Source: CAZSNT01 sp964607765 (GTDB taxonomy: Bacteria; Verrucomicrobiota; Lentisphaeria; Oligosphaerales; JABHEG01). From it: a stretch of 26,860 nt of DNA. Below, in pieces: positions 15,201 to 21,995 of this stretch. Below the pieces are notes generated by a model that saw only the letters and a list, made by a program, of their open reading frames with translations, was not told where the DNA came from and made no database searches. The position numbers and the translations under genes were made by a program. The DNA lies in assembly GCA_964607765.1 (NCBI GenBank), contig CAZSNT010000142.1, positions 1 to 26,860 of the forward strand, given 5' to 3'. The stretch's first letter is position 1, and every line of letters begins with the position of its first letter.

Positions 15201-16554
15201 CTGCGATCACGGCTGGGATGTCGATCTCGACGACGGGTCGTCCCACTACGAGATAACCAACAACCTGTTTCTCAATCGTGGCCTGAAGCTGCGCGAGGGG
15301 TTCTTCCGCAAAGTCACCAACAACATCGCCGTCAACAACTCCCTGCACCCGCATGTCTGGTACCACAACAGCCAGGATGTAGTTACCGGCAACATCTGGA
15401 TGGGGCCGTATCGCCCGGCCGGCGGCATGCCGCCGAAGAAGTGGGGAAAGGAAGTGGACGGGAACCTGTTCACAAACAAAGCCGACCGGGACAAGTTCAG
15501 GAAACACGGCTGCGATGCGAACTCCATTGTCGGCGACCCGATGTTCGTCGATCCGGCAAACGGCGACTACCGCGTCAAGGACGGCTCTCCCGCCCTCAAG
15601 ATCGGTTTCAGGAACTTCCCCATGGACCGGTTCGGTGTGAAGAAGGCATCGCTCAAGGCGATCGCCCGAACGCCTGTGCTACCCATCCCCGGGAAGTCGC
15701 AGCCGAGAGGACGTGGTAAGAAAGTCGCGAGGCAGCCCGTCGCGATTCCCATGACTTCCATCTGGCTTGGCGCCACCTTGACGGATCTGGAAGGCGAGGC
15801 TTTTTCCGCCTATGGGGTTGACAAGGAAGACGGTGGGGTTGCCCTGGCGGCAGTGCCCAAGGCGGCCGAGGCGGCCCGGTCGGGTCTGAAAGCGAATGAC
15901 GTAATCCAACAGCTGAATGGTGCGGCAGTCTCCACGGTAAAGGCGTTGCGCAAGGAACTTGCCGAAGCCGGCGCCAAGCCGCTGCAACTGAAGATCGTGC
16001 GTGAGCAGCAGGCGATGGCGCTCGATATTCCGAAGCATGCCTACCTGGAGATCGAGACGGCGGACACGGCCGGAGGGTTCAGTAAGCTCGCCGTGCCTGG
16101 GCGAAGGGCGACGAAGCTCTCCACCAACATGACGACCCGCAACGACCCGCTGGACACGCTGGTCGACGGCAAGCTCGCCAAGAGTTATGGCCCCGTGTTC
16201 GGCAACGGCGTGCACAACGGCGCCTACAAGATGGACCTGGGCAGCGTGAAGCCGGTCACGGCCATCACCAGCTGGTCATTCAGCCAGGGAAACAGGGGTG
16301 CCCAGAGGCTGTCCGTCTACGGGAGCGCGTCAGACAAGGACCCGGGCTGGACCACGGACAAGCTCACGCCCATCGGCACGGTGGACACGGTCGGAAAACA
16401 CGGCGCGGTCTTCACGGCCGCATCCCTGCGCGCCGCTGCCCGAGGCAGCCTTGGCGCGTTCCGCTGGATCATCTGGCGCGTCTCGCCGCTCAATACTCTC
16501 GGGGGCGGAGAGAACACCGCCTTTCAGGAGCTGCACGTGGAATGTGCGCCGTAA
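12223..16554 (+). CDS. Sulfatase reading in frame, without a stop, into a beta-helix protein
   Basis: A single open frame of 1443 codons. Residues 1 to about 470 are a complete type I sulfatase. PNLVFVYADQ carries the N-terminal metal-site acid, Cys55 in CVPYR is the C-x-P-x-R site converted to formylglycine in this family, then come GYLGKWH and the second metal segment FTADHGDQVGRHG, ending with the usual C-terminal subdomain. There is no signal peptide, so the sulfatase part looks cytosolic. At residue 476 (base 13648) a new methionine with its own ribosome binding site and a clear signal peptide begins a second protein, described separately. The expected stop between the two is missing, so either the genes are translated independently from an overlapping frame, a stop was lost by mutation, or there is a sequence error. 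Start ATG 12223 has GAGG at 10 bases. Sulfatase substrate unknown. Confidence 0.8.
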   Translation: MTSARPPNLVFVYADQMRGSAMGFLGEEPISTPNLDAFAGASLVLDQAASNYPVCVPYRTILMTGKYAVSNGVRVNCFCDGRDLPGHHVWWTDILDRHGWFCGYLGKWHITKPTESHGHWLPPGRRHGIRTWMLQTSNQHMAMQYVCHDRGPTELLEADRWSVEWETDRALEFLENRAGTERDPDKPFALTISWNPPHDPLQQVPQRYLDAVDVDTEAHCAQIANLPAAGTEMGDRYRSRIRPYYAAVMGIDDQFGRILSCLERNGLADNTIVVFTADHGDQVGRHGCRDPKNMPWEEAMRIPFLIRWPGHIAPGRDDLLLSTADLYPTILDLLGLGDDIAADLEGISYAPLLLGREQARPTSQLYMHIREPEGDPAWGRRGVRTHRYTLSINKAPDEPTSCVLYDNLADPYQTTNIAAENRQVVQRLIDDELKPWLRRTNDPFDIPPLDTFLDAPWSELSPGDISRLRRKESTHMRRGTAVLGAVCMLASLALSHGAEFYVSPLGSDTNAGTVGKPFRTLARARDAVRESGKLGKEPVTVQLRGGTHYLPEAVVFRAADSGTAEAPVTYAAYQDEEAVLSGGTKLDLTWEEYRDGILVAQTPAGLAIDQLFVNGKRQLMARYPNYSEDAPAYNGCAADAFAPSRAANWQNPAGGYIHAMHSHRWGGYHYRITGKDADHNVTYEGGWQNNRQMGMHKSLRMVENVFEELDAPREWYHDAAKNRLYYMPESGLDLENAEVVVVRLRHLVEFEGSLEAPVKHIGLQGLILRHTARTFMATKEPLLRSDWTIYRGGAVLLTGTEGITILDCEFDQVGGNAVFVNEYNRGTVVRGCHIHGAGASGVCFVGDPGAVRNAKFEYRQRNTYEQIDKTPGPKTSNYPADCVVDDCLIHNMSVVEKQATGIQISMSRRITVRHCSIYDLGRAGINISEGTFGGHLIEFCDVFDTVRETGDHGSFNSWGRDRFWHLTDAPKEELPALSKLDTEKTIIRNSRWRCDHGWDVDLDDGSSHYEITNNLFLNRGLKLREGFFRKVTNNIAVNNSLHPHVWYHNSQDVVTGNIWMGPYRPAGGMPPKKWGKEVDGNLFTNKADRDKFRKHGCDANSIVGDPMFVDPANGDYRVKDGSPALKIGFRNFPMDRFGVKKASLKAIARTPVLPIPGKSQPRGRGKKVARQPVAIPMTSIWLGATLTDLEGEAFSAYGVDKEDGGVALAAVPKAAEAARSGLKANDVIQQLNGAAVSTVKALRKELAEAGAKPLQLKIVREQQAMALDIPKHAYLEIETADTAGGFSKLAVPGRRATKLSTNMTTRNDPLDTLVDGKLAKSYGPVFGNGVHNGAYKMDLGSVKPVTAITSWSFSQGNRGAQRLSVYGSASDKDPGWTTDKLTPIGTVDTVGKHGAVFTAASLRAAARGSLGAFRWIIWRVSPLNTLGGGENTAFQELHVECAP
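13630..13636 (+). promoter_or_regulatory. Internal ribosome binding site AGGAAGG before the beta-helix start
   Basis: AGGAAGG lies 11 bases before ATG 13648, which opens a typical signal peptide. This supports independent initiation of the second protein despite the continuous frame. Confidence 0.55.
13648..16554 (+). CDS. Exported right-handed beta-helix protein, GH141-like, with PDZ and discoidin-like tail
   Basis: About 968 aa from the internal ATG. Residues 1-23 are a signal peptide (MRRGTAVLGAVCMLASLALS, cleavage near SHGA). The mature start EFYVSPLGSDTNAGT, then KPFRTLARARDAVRE and VQLRGGTHYL, is the hallmark opening of a group of parallel beta-helix proteins that includes GH141 (alpha-fucosidase/xylanase). 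Beta-helix coils run to about residue 640, with repeated short hydrophobic strands (VVRGCHIHGAGASGV, ITVRHCSIYDLGRAGINI). Residues about 703-800 form a PDZ-like domain (AARSGLKANDVIQQLNG). Residues about 805-968 look like a discoidin/F5-8C-type carbohydrate-binding module (LVDGKLAKSYG ... FQELHVE). The GH141 assignment is a family resemblance; polysaccharide lyase activity is an alternative. The GH29-like gene follows after 49 bases. Confidence 0.75.
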   Translation: MRRGTAVLGAVCMLASLALSHGAEFYVSPLGSDTNAGTVGKPFRTLARARDAVRESGKLGKEPVTVQLRGGTHYLPEAVVFRAADSGTAEAPVTYAAYQDEEAVLSGGTKLDLTWEEYRDGILVAQTPAGLAIDQLFVNGKRQLMARYPNYSEDAPAYNGCAADAFAPSRAANWQNPAGGYIHAMHSHRWGGYHYRITGKDADHNVTYEGGWQNNRQMGMHKSLRMVENVFEELDAPREWYHDAAKNRLYYMPESGLDLENAEVVVVRLRHLVEFEGSLEAPVKHIGLQGLILRHTARTFMATKEPLLRSDWTIYRGGAVLLTGTEGITILDCEFDQVGGNAVFVNEYNRGTVVRGCHIHGAGASGVCFVGDPGAVRNAKFEYRQRNTYEQIDKTPGPKTSNYPADCVVDDCLIHNMSVVEKQATGIQISMSRRITVRHCSIYDLGRAGINISEGTFGGHLIEFCDVFDTVRETGDHGSFNSWGRDRFWHLTDAPKEELPALSKLDTEKTIIRNSRWRCDHGWDVDLDDGSSHYEITNNLFLNRGLKLREGFFRKVTNNIAVNNSLHPHVWYHNSQDVVTGNIWMGPYRPAGGMPPKKWGKEVDGNLFTNKADRDKFRKHGCDANSIVGDPMFVDPANGDYRVKDGSPALKIGFRNFPMDRFGVKKASLKAIARTPVLPIPGKSQPRGRGKKVARQPVAIPMTSIWLGATLTDLEGEAFSAYGVDKEDGGVALAAVPKAAEAARSGLKANDVIQQLNGAAVSTVKALRKELAEAGAKPLQLKIVREQQAMALDIPKHAYLEIETADTAGGFSKLAVPGRRATKLSTNMTTRNDPLDTLVDGKLAKSYGPVFGNGVHNGAYKMDLGSVKPVTAITSWSFSQGNRGAQRLSVYGSASDKDPGWTTDKLTPIGTVDTVGKHGAVFTAASLRAAARGSLGAFRWIIWRVSPLNTLGGGENTAFQELHVECAP

Positions 16555-16603
16555 CGCCCGTTCGCTGCGCGACGGCCTGAAGGACTTCGGTAGGGAAAAC
16601 ACC

Positions 16604-18166
16604 ATGAATCCCCAGATCTACTTGGATGACGAACAGGTCATCAGCCCTGCGGAACTGCGCGCGGATGACCGCAACGTCATCATGGCCTGGCAAGGGCGCA
16701 CTTCCCCCCGCCTGGTCCGGCCGCGCCTCTGGCTGCCGATGGACAATATCTGCTCGGAGATCTACGGCTTCCGATCGAACGGCGACACCATCACGTGGAC
16801 AGTGGTTGCGCCCGCGGCAGGTTCGTATCGGCTCGCGGTACTCTACGGGGGCGCAAGAGAGGTGCTTCCCGGCTGCGAGATCCAGGTATCAGTCGGATCA
16901 ACATCCGTCCGGCTGCCGTGTCGGCCGGTCAAGACTCCGGACGGGCCGGGGAACTTGTGTTTCAGGCGCGATTGGCTGCCGGCCGCCCTGCCTTTGCAGC
17001 AAGGCGCGAACACCATTGAGCTCGCCCTGAGCGGCATATCGGAGCGGCAGGTGACAGAAGGGGAAGCGGAGGCGGCTGCCCATGGCAGCACGGGTGACCG
17101 CGGCCGGGGCTGGCGCAAGGGCGACAGCTTCAGCGTCTACTCGATCGAACTGATGGCGGAAGAACACATCCCTGCCTGGCGGCGTGAGATCGAACAGATG
17201 CGTTCGGACACGCAGTGGCTCGTCGACGGTAAGTACGGCCTGTTCGTGCACTGGGCGCCAAAGTGCTATCCGCTCCACGGCGAGACGCGTGCTTACGACA
17301 ACTGGCAGTGGGGTGTGGACCGGTTCGATGTGGGCGCGTTCTGCGACATGGTCGAGTCGACCGGTGCCGCTTGGGTACTGCTGACCATGAACCACCAGGA
17401 AGACTACTTCCCGTTCCCGTCCGAGGTCGCCGACTCCATCCTGCCGGGAAGGACCGCCAGCCGCGACCTGGTCGGCGAACTGGCCGATGCGCTGGCGACG
17501 CGTGGCGTGCGCCTGATGCTCTACTACCAATACGGCGTCTACGACACGGCCTGGCAGAGGGCGGTCGGGATGCTGGACCGCTGTTTCGAGCGTTGGTTCG
17601 ACAATGAGCTTGCGTTCCTGAGCGACATCGCCTTGCGCTACGGTGATAGGCTGGCCGGCCTCGGGTCTTACATCGACCGCGGCGGCACGACCTATTACCA
17701 AAGCGGCTTCCCCTGGCGTCGCCTGGCAAAGACGCTGAAGTCGGGCAATCCGGACGGAATCATGGGAGTGAGCAACAACCATCTGCCCTGCGTCTGCCCG
17801 TACAGTGATCTGGTCGCGCAAGACTCCGGAGCGCGCCTGAACTTCGGATCGCCGCCGGAGTGGTTTGAGGAAGGCGGGCCCTTCGAGGGGCTGCAGTCGA
17901 TGTGGTTCTTCTTTATGGACGGCTGGGTGCCCGCCGAGCCCTACAACGGGGTGATCCGACGTGCGTCGAGAGCAAGGGGCGGCCCCATTCACGCCCCCGA
18001 AGACTACGTGAGCTACTTCCGGGACATAGCTGCGGCCGGAATCCCGGCGACGATCAACATGCTGATCACTCAGGATGTGACGCGCCATCAACCATTCGTA
18101 CACCCCGACTGCCTCGCTGTCATGCAGCAGGTCAAGAAGGCGACGAAGACACAACGTGCCGGATAG
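16604..18166 (+). CDS. GH29-like alpha-L-fucosidase-fold glycoside hydrolase
   Basis: About 520 aa from ATG 16604, with AGGGA (16592-16596) upstream. The frame is open further upstream, but that part overlaps the previous gene and looks non-coding. No signal peptide is seen. Residues about 60-185 form a beta-sandwich resembling a carbohydrate-binding or delta-sandwich domain. From about 200 the sequence follows the GH29 pattern: KYGLFVHWAP matches the family's KFGIFIHWG, and FCDMVESTGAAWVLLTMNHQ matches the AKEAGAKYVVLTAKHHDG region. YIDRGG, with Asp358, sits where the WFDG nucleophile would be. The acid/base residue cannot be placed. It is third in a sulfatase, beta-helix, GH29-like unit, which suggests work on a sulfated fucose-containing glycan. 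Divergence from typical GH29 is considerable, so the sugar specificity is inference. Confidence 0.7.
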   Translation: MNPQIYLDDEQVISPAELRADDRNVIMAWQGRTSPRLVRPRLWLPMDNICSEIYGFRSNGDTITWTVVAPAAGSYRLAVLYGGAREVLPGCEIQVSVGSTSVRLPCRPVKTPDGPGNLCFRRDWLPAALPLQQGANTIELALSGISERQVTEGEAEAAAHGSTGDRGRGWRKGDSFSVYSIELMAEEHIPAWRREIEQMRSDTQWLVDGKYGLFVHWAPKCYPLHGETRAYDNWQWGVDRFDVGAFCDMVESTGAAWVLLTMNHQEDYFPFPSEVADSILPGRTASRDLVGELADALATRGVRLMLYYQYGVYDTAWQRAVGMLDRCFERWFDNELAFLSDIALRYGDRLAGLGSYIDRGGTTYYQSGFPWRRLAKTLKSGNPDGIMGVSNNHLPCVCPYSDLVAQDSGARLNFGSPPEWFEEGGPFEGLQSMWFFFMDGWVPAEPYNGVIRRASRARGGPIHAPEDYVSYFRDIAAAGIPATINMLITQDVTRHQPFVHPDCLAVMQQVKKATKTQRAG

Positions 18167-18268
18167 CCACACCGTCCCGTTCGAGATACTCGTACATTCT
18201 CCACGGCGGCTACAACGGCGAGACACGGCAACTGGAGCCGCCCAGGAACCGGCAGCTTCCGGCCGCCT

Positions 18269-19015
18269 TCATTTCTCTCCCTCGGCGAATTCCGTCAACT
18301 CCGCCTTGACCTGTTCATACAGTTCCGGCAGCCAGGCGGGCCCTGGCCGGACGGACGGCGCTTCACGCTTGCGCAGGTCGGCCGGACTCAGGATGACGCG
18401 GATGTTGTCGATGCCCGTCTCTGCGGCGAGAACGAACAGGTCCTCCGCTGCTTCGTCGCCCATCGCCAGGCATCCGGCTGAGCAGTCATTGCCGTGGATC
18501 ATGATGTCTGTGCCAAGTTCGATTCTGCCATCTTCCCTGCCCCTCTCGCGATCGAACGGGTTCGGATAATTGAGCCTGAGAGAGAGGTGGAACATACTGT
18601 TCGGATTGAGCGACTCGATTCGATAGAGCCCTTCCGGGACCTGGTTGTCGCCTTCCTTGAGCTTCGGCCCGGGACCGCCACTGGCGCCCAGTACCGGGTA
18701 GTCTTTCAGATGCGTGTAGCTCTCCCTGTCGTCCGACACCCAGACCTGGAGCAACCGCTCCTCCTTCAGTCCGATCAGGACAACTGCAGCCGGGGGGTAC
18801 GGCACACCCGCCGCACGGAACGCCGGGGCCAACCGCTGCGCCACGACTGCCCCGTATTGCCTGACGCGGTCCGAGACAGTGGCGCGCCCCCGCACACGCT
18901 GCACTACTGCCACAAAAACACGGCGGACCATGACACGAAACGGGATGGAACAGACCGCCAAGGCAAGCGCTGCGAACAGCACATGCAGACGTCTGGCTCT
19001 GAATCGGTACGGCAT
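18269..19015 (-). CDS. YafK-type L,D-transpeptidase
   Basis: About 248 aa. The start is taken at the ATG opening MPYRFRARRL because GGAG lies about 11 bases upstream; a GTG 26 codons earlier (19093) would also be in frame but lacks a ribosome binding site. A hydrophobic stretch (HVLFAALALAVCSIPF) just after the start is an anchor or signal, so the enzyme should act in the periplasm. The YkuD-type catalytic signature is clear: IMIHGNDCSAGCLAMGD, with His174 and Cys182 in this numbering, in the variant form seen in YafK-like proteins. Known family members form or hydrolyse bonds at the 3-position diaminopimelate of peptidoglycan or attach proteins to it. It runs opposite to the carbohydrate genes and converges on the GH29-like gene, so it is probably unrelated to that pathway. 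Confidence 0.85.
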   Translation of the reverse strand: MPYRFRARRLHVLFAALALAVCSIPFRVMVRRVFVAVVQRVRGRATVSDRVRQYGAVVAQRLAPAFRAAGVPYPPAAVVLIGLKEERLLQVWVSDDRESYTHLKDYPVLGASGGPGPKLKEGDNQVPEGLYRIESLNPNSMFHLSLRLNYPNPFDRERGREDGRIELGTDIMIHGNDCSAGCLAMGDEAAEDLFVLAAETGIDNIRVILSPADLRKREAPSVRPGPAWLPELYEQVKAELTEFAEGEK

Positions 19016-19270
19016 GATCACAAACGCTCCAGCAGACCGGGCGAGTGCAACCAGGCCGATGCCCCGGCCGGCGGCTTGTGCCTGGCGTAACACAAAGAGT
19101 CGTTTCGTGTTCTCATGTGAACCAATGTGCCTTGCTTTGGACAGTTCTCCACATGAAACGCGGTTGTTCGCGGCAGTTGAGGAAACTATTGTGGAACATG
19201 GCAGGAACAGGCATTATTCAGGCAATGACAGGAATAACTCCGGCGCCCGGCGCGGGCTTCCGGAACGCGC
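19016..19270. other. Gene-free stretch upstream of the L,D-transpeptidase
   Basis: No supported gene. It is somewhat less GC-rich than its surroundings and presumably holds the transpeptidase promoter. With the adjoining mobile element it makes a 488-base gap before the next sulfatase gene. Confidence 0.4.
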
Positions 19271-19434
19271 GGCCCTCACTCAATGTCGTTGAGTTAAGGA
19301 GTTGGTCGCCATCCCGGAAGATTAGGGTGAAAGATGAGGGCAGAAGATTAGGGTCGGAACACCTTGATCTTTCGCCTTAATCTTTCGCCCTAATCTCCAA
19401 GGGACGCTTAATTCAATGACATTGGGCCCTCACT
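19271..19434. repeat. Perfect 10-bp target-site duplication GGCCCTCACT
   Basis: GGCCCTCACT occurs at 19271-19280 and again at 19425-19434, directly abutting both ends of the 144-bp element. The identity stops exactly at ten bases on each side, as expected for a transposition footprint. Confidence 0.8.
19281..19424. mobile_element. 144-bp MITE-like non-autonomous transposable element
   Basis: The ends are 18-bp inverted repeats, CAATGTCGTTGAGTTAAG (19281-19298) and, on the other strand, CAATGTCATTGAATTAAG (19407-19424), matching at 16 of 18 positions. A perfect 10-bp direct repeat flanks them. The interior has no coding capacity. It contains a second inverted repeat, 19320-19335 with 19380-19395 (15 of 16), and two tandem copies of a 13-base unit ATCTTTCGCCYTA (19367-19379, 19380-19392). 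The ends resemble my recollection of the IS4 terminal repeat, and a 10-13 bp duplication fits that family, but this is not checked. A third copy of the end lies at 26810. The insertion sits 69 bases before the start codon of the sulfatase gene. Confidence 0.8.
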
Positions 19435-19503
19435 GGACGGGGTGTGGCACATTATGTTCGATCGGGAGAACGAAGGCGTAACCCAGCAAGGAGCTCTGTT
19501 CTG

Positions 19504-20892
19504 ATGCGCACGACCAAACCCAATGTCCTCTTCATTCCGATCGACGATCTCAGGCCGCAGCTGTACTGCTACGGACAGCGGCAGGCCGTCAGCCCGAATA
19601 TCGACCGCCTGGCCCACGACGGAGTCCTGTTCACGCGCCCCTATTGCCAGGTCCCCGTCTGCGGCGCCACGCGCGCCAGTCTGCTCACCGGCGTACGCCC
19701 TGCCCGGGACCGGTTCGTGACGTTCCGCACGTGCGTGGACGAGGACCTTCCCGAAGCGCTGACCTTGCCCGAACACTTCCGCAAGCACGGGTACGTCACC
19801 GTGTCGGACGGAAAGGTCTTCCACCATCGTACCGACACGGCCGAGCGGAGCTGGAGCCAGGAGCCGTGGCATCCCGGCATGCAGTCCGGCGGCTCGTGGC
19901 GCAACTACCAGTTGGAGGAGAACAAGGTCGAGGACAGACACGGCGAGAGACGTGGTCCCCCGTTCGAGTGTGCCGACGTTCCGGATAACGCCTACTTCGA
20001 CGGGCAGATTGCCGACCGCGCCATTGAGGATCTTCGCCGCCTGGCCCAGGCGGACAAGCCTTTCTTTCTGGCCGCCGGCTTCGTCAAGCCGCACCTGCCC
20101 TTCAACGCGCCGAAGAAGTACTGGGATTATTACCGACGTGACGAGATCCAGCTCGCCGACAACCCGTTCCAGCCCGACGGGGCGCCCGATCAGGCCATGC
20201 ACACCTGGGGAGAACTGCGAAGCTACGCCAATGTGCCGAGTGAGGGGCCGTTGCCGGACGAGATGGCGCGAAGCCTGGTCCACGGCTACTACGCCGCCAC
20301 GAGCTACACGGACGCGCAGGTCGGTCGACTGCTCGACGAGCTTGATGCCCTGGGCCTGCGTGAGAACACCGCCGTCGTGCTTTGGGGCGACCACGGCTGG
20401 CAGTTGGGGGAGCACGGGCTGTGGTGCAAACACTGCAACTTCAACACCTCCCTGTGGGCGCCGCTCATCGCCAGGGCACCGTGGATGGCAGGCGAGAAAC
20501 GCTGTGAAGCACTGGTCGAGTTTGTCGATGTCTACCCGACTCTGTGCGAGCTTGCCGGCATCCCCCTGCCCGATCACTTGGAGGGGAGCAGTTTCGCGCC
20601 GCTCATGGACGATCCCGGCCAGCCGTGGAAACAAGCTGTATTCAGTCGCTACTTCGCTGGGGATTCGATCCGCACCGACCGGCATCTCTACACGGAGTGG
20701 ACGGACGACGAGGGGCATCTGACGGCACGCATGCTCTACGACCACGAGCTCGACCCGCAGGAGAACAGGAACATCTCCGAGCTTCCGGAGAACGGGGATT
20801 TGGTAGCTGCCCTGAGCAGCGCCTTACGGAGAGGGTGGCAGAGCAGCGATGTCGGGGCGGAACCGTTGTTCCCGACGTCCAGCAGGGAGTAG
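19504..20892 (+). CDS. Iduronate-2-sulfatase-like sulfatase
   Basis: About 462 aa, type I formylglycine-dependent sulfatase. Start ATG 19504 has AAGGAG (19488-19493) at 10 bases; a GTG at 19444 would add 20 unconserved residues overlapping the upstream region. Key features are IPIDDLRP (metal-site Asp14/Asp15), Cys53 in CGATR, the modification motif C-x-A-T-R, GFVKPHLPF and the distal metal segment WGDHGWQLGEHG. The CYG spacing and the KPHLPFNAPKKYWDYY region follow the iduronate-2-sulfatase subgroup, which is common in marine and gut sulfatase-rich bacteria and not limited to iduronate. No signal peptide is seen, so it looks cytosolic. The next gene starts five bases after its stop with the ribosome binding site overlapping this stop, so the two are co-translated. 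Confidence 0.9.
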   Translation: MRTTKPNVLFIPIDDLRPQLYCYGQRQAVSPNIDRLAHDGVLFTRPYCQVPVCGATRASLLTGVRPARDRFVTFRTCVDEDLPEALTLPEHFRKHGYVTVSDGKVFHHRTDTAERSWSQEPWHPGMQSGGSWRNYQLEENKVEDRHGERRGPPFECADVPDNAYFDGQIADRAIEDLRRLAQADKPFFLAAGFVKPHLPFNAPKKYWDYYRRDEIQLADNPFQPDGAPDQAMHTWGELRSYANVPSEGPLPDEMARSLVHGYYAATSYTDAQVGRLLDELDALGLRENTAVVLWGDHGWQLGEHGLWCKHCNFNTSLWAPLIARAPWMAGEKRCEALVEFVDVYPTLCELAGIPLPDHLEGSSFAPLMDDPGQPWKQAVFSRYFAGDSIRTDRHLYTEWTDDEGHLTARMLYDHELDPQENRNISELPENGDLVAALSSALRRGWQSSDVGAEPLFPTSSRE

Positions 20893-20897
20893 ACAGC

Positions 20898-21995
20898 ATG
20901 GACGGCTTCTTCACAGTGGGGCAGGACAGAGGCCGGTGGTGGTTTCTCACACCGGACGGGAAGCCATTCTGGTCGATCGGGATGAACCACATCGACTCGG
21001 CCGCATTGCGCTTCAAGGAGTCGGGCGGGGTGTGGCAACGCGAGTTCGGCAACAGTCAGGAGCGCTGGCTGCGCGCGGTCGCCGACGACCTGCGGGACTG
21101 GGGCTTCAACACGATCGGGTGGACGCAGGAGGTCGTCATCATCACGGACGGTTACCATCGACACTCGCGACCGTTCACCCACGAGGAGTACCAGTGGGCC
21201 GACATGCCCTACTGCCATCTGCTGCCGTTCACGGAGGCGCATCAGTGGCAGGTGGAAGTGCGCCAACCCGATCTGATGAGCCCGGACTTCGAGGAGTGGT
21301 GCGACTACGTGGCGCGCGATGAATGCGCGCGCTTCCGCGACGATCCGAAGCTCATCGGCTACTTCTACTGCGACTGCCCGCAGTGGGTGCATTGGTCGCC
21401 GGCGACCGAATGGCGCGGCTCGCTGGTCGATCCCGAACTGCTCGAGTCCGAAACGGGCCGGCGCGAGCTGACGCGCATCGCCACGCATTACTACAAGACA
21501 ACCCACGACGCCATCCGCCGTTACGACCCGAACCACCTGATCCTGGGCGACCGCTGGGAGGCAAACCACGCGTTGCCCGAGGAGATCGTGCGCGCCGCCC
21601 TGCCCTACGTGGACGTGCTGAGTTTCCAGTGCTTCGGCACGGTGGAGAACATCGCCACCAAAGTGCGGTTCTGGGCGGAGCTTGCGCAGCGGCCCGTGCT
21701 GCTCGCCGACGCGGCCGGCTGGACGTGCAAACGCTGCGACCGCGGTTGGCCCCCGGAAGCGGAACGCAAGCACGACGCGGCGCACTACCGTGCCGTGACA
21801 AACGCGCTTTGGGAGATTCCGCAGTGCGTGGGTTACCACCTGTGCGGTGCCTACGTGCGCAACAACGCTCGGCGCTGCGGTTTCCGCGACCAAGCGAACG
21901 AGGCGATTGCCCAGACGGTTGACGGCATCCGCGCAGTCAACGCGGACACGCGAATGAGGGGCGACACACTGAACGTAGGAAGGAGCTCAGGATGA
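20898..21995 (+). CDS. Agarase-like clan A glycoside hydrolase with replaced catalytic residues
   Basis: About 365 aa from ATG 20898, chosen for AGGGAG (20884-20889) at eight bases. The longer open frame upstream overlaps the sulfatase. It is a predicted TIM barrel: FLTPDGKPFWSIGMNHID near the start, DDLRDWGFNTIGW, IGYFYCDCPQWVHW (about 152-165), YDPNHLILGDRWEAN, VDVLSFQCFG and RPVLLADAAGW. This order matches agarase/GH50-like hydrolases. In those, the acid/base Glu lies in GYFxDNE and the nucleophile Glu in a RPxxITE segment. Here the matching places read DCP and LLAD, so the usual pair is not seen. I recall similar DCP forms in planctomycetal relatives, so this may be a subfamily trait. No signal peptide. 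Its stop overlaps the next start by four bases (ATGA). Confidence 0.65.
   Translation: MDGFFTVGQDRGRWWFLTPDGKPFWSIGMNHIDSAALRFKESGGVWQREFGNSQERWLRAVADDLRDWGFNTIGWTQEVVIITDGYHRHSRPFTHEEYQWADMPYCHLLPFTEAHQWQVEVRQPDLMSPDFEEWCDYVARDECARFRDDPKLIGYFYCDCPQWVHWSPATEWRGSLVDPELLESETGRRELTRIATHYYKTTHDAIRRYDPNHLILGDRWEANHALPEEIVRAALPYVDVLSFQCFGTVENIATKVRFWAELAQRPVLLADAAGWTCKRCDRGWPPEAERKHDAAHYRAVTNALWEIPQCVGYHLCGAYVRNNARRCGFRDQANEAIAQTVDGIRAVNADTRMRGDTLNVGRSSG

Noticed and set aside
13705..15507. 600-codon minus-strand frame opposite the beta-helix gene
   Set aside because: Antisense shadow; no domain, and the plus strand has a signal peptide and beta-helix repeats.
16298..16603. N-terminal extension of the GH29-like gene
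   Set aside because: It overlaps the end of the beta-helix gene in another frame, is Arg/Ser/Pro-rich, and ATG 16604 has a ribosome binding site.
18167..18268. Gap between the GH29-like and transpeptidase genes searched for a terminator
   Set aside because: Only weak inverted matches and no T-tract, so nothing was annotated.
19367..19392. Short tandem repeats considered as a CRISPR array
   Set aside because: Only two directly adjacent 13-base units without spacers; they are part of the MITE interior.
20544..20897. N-terminal extension of the agarase-like gene
   Set aside because: It overlaps the sulfatase in another frame and has no conserved content; ATG 20898 has a well-placed ribosome binding site.
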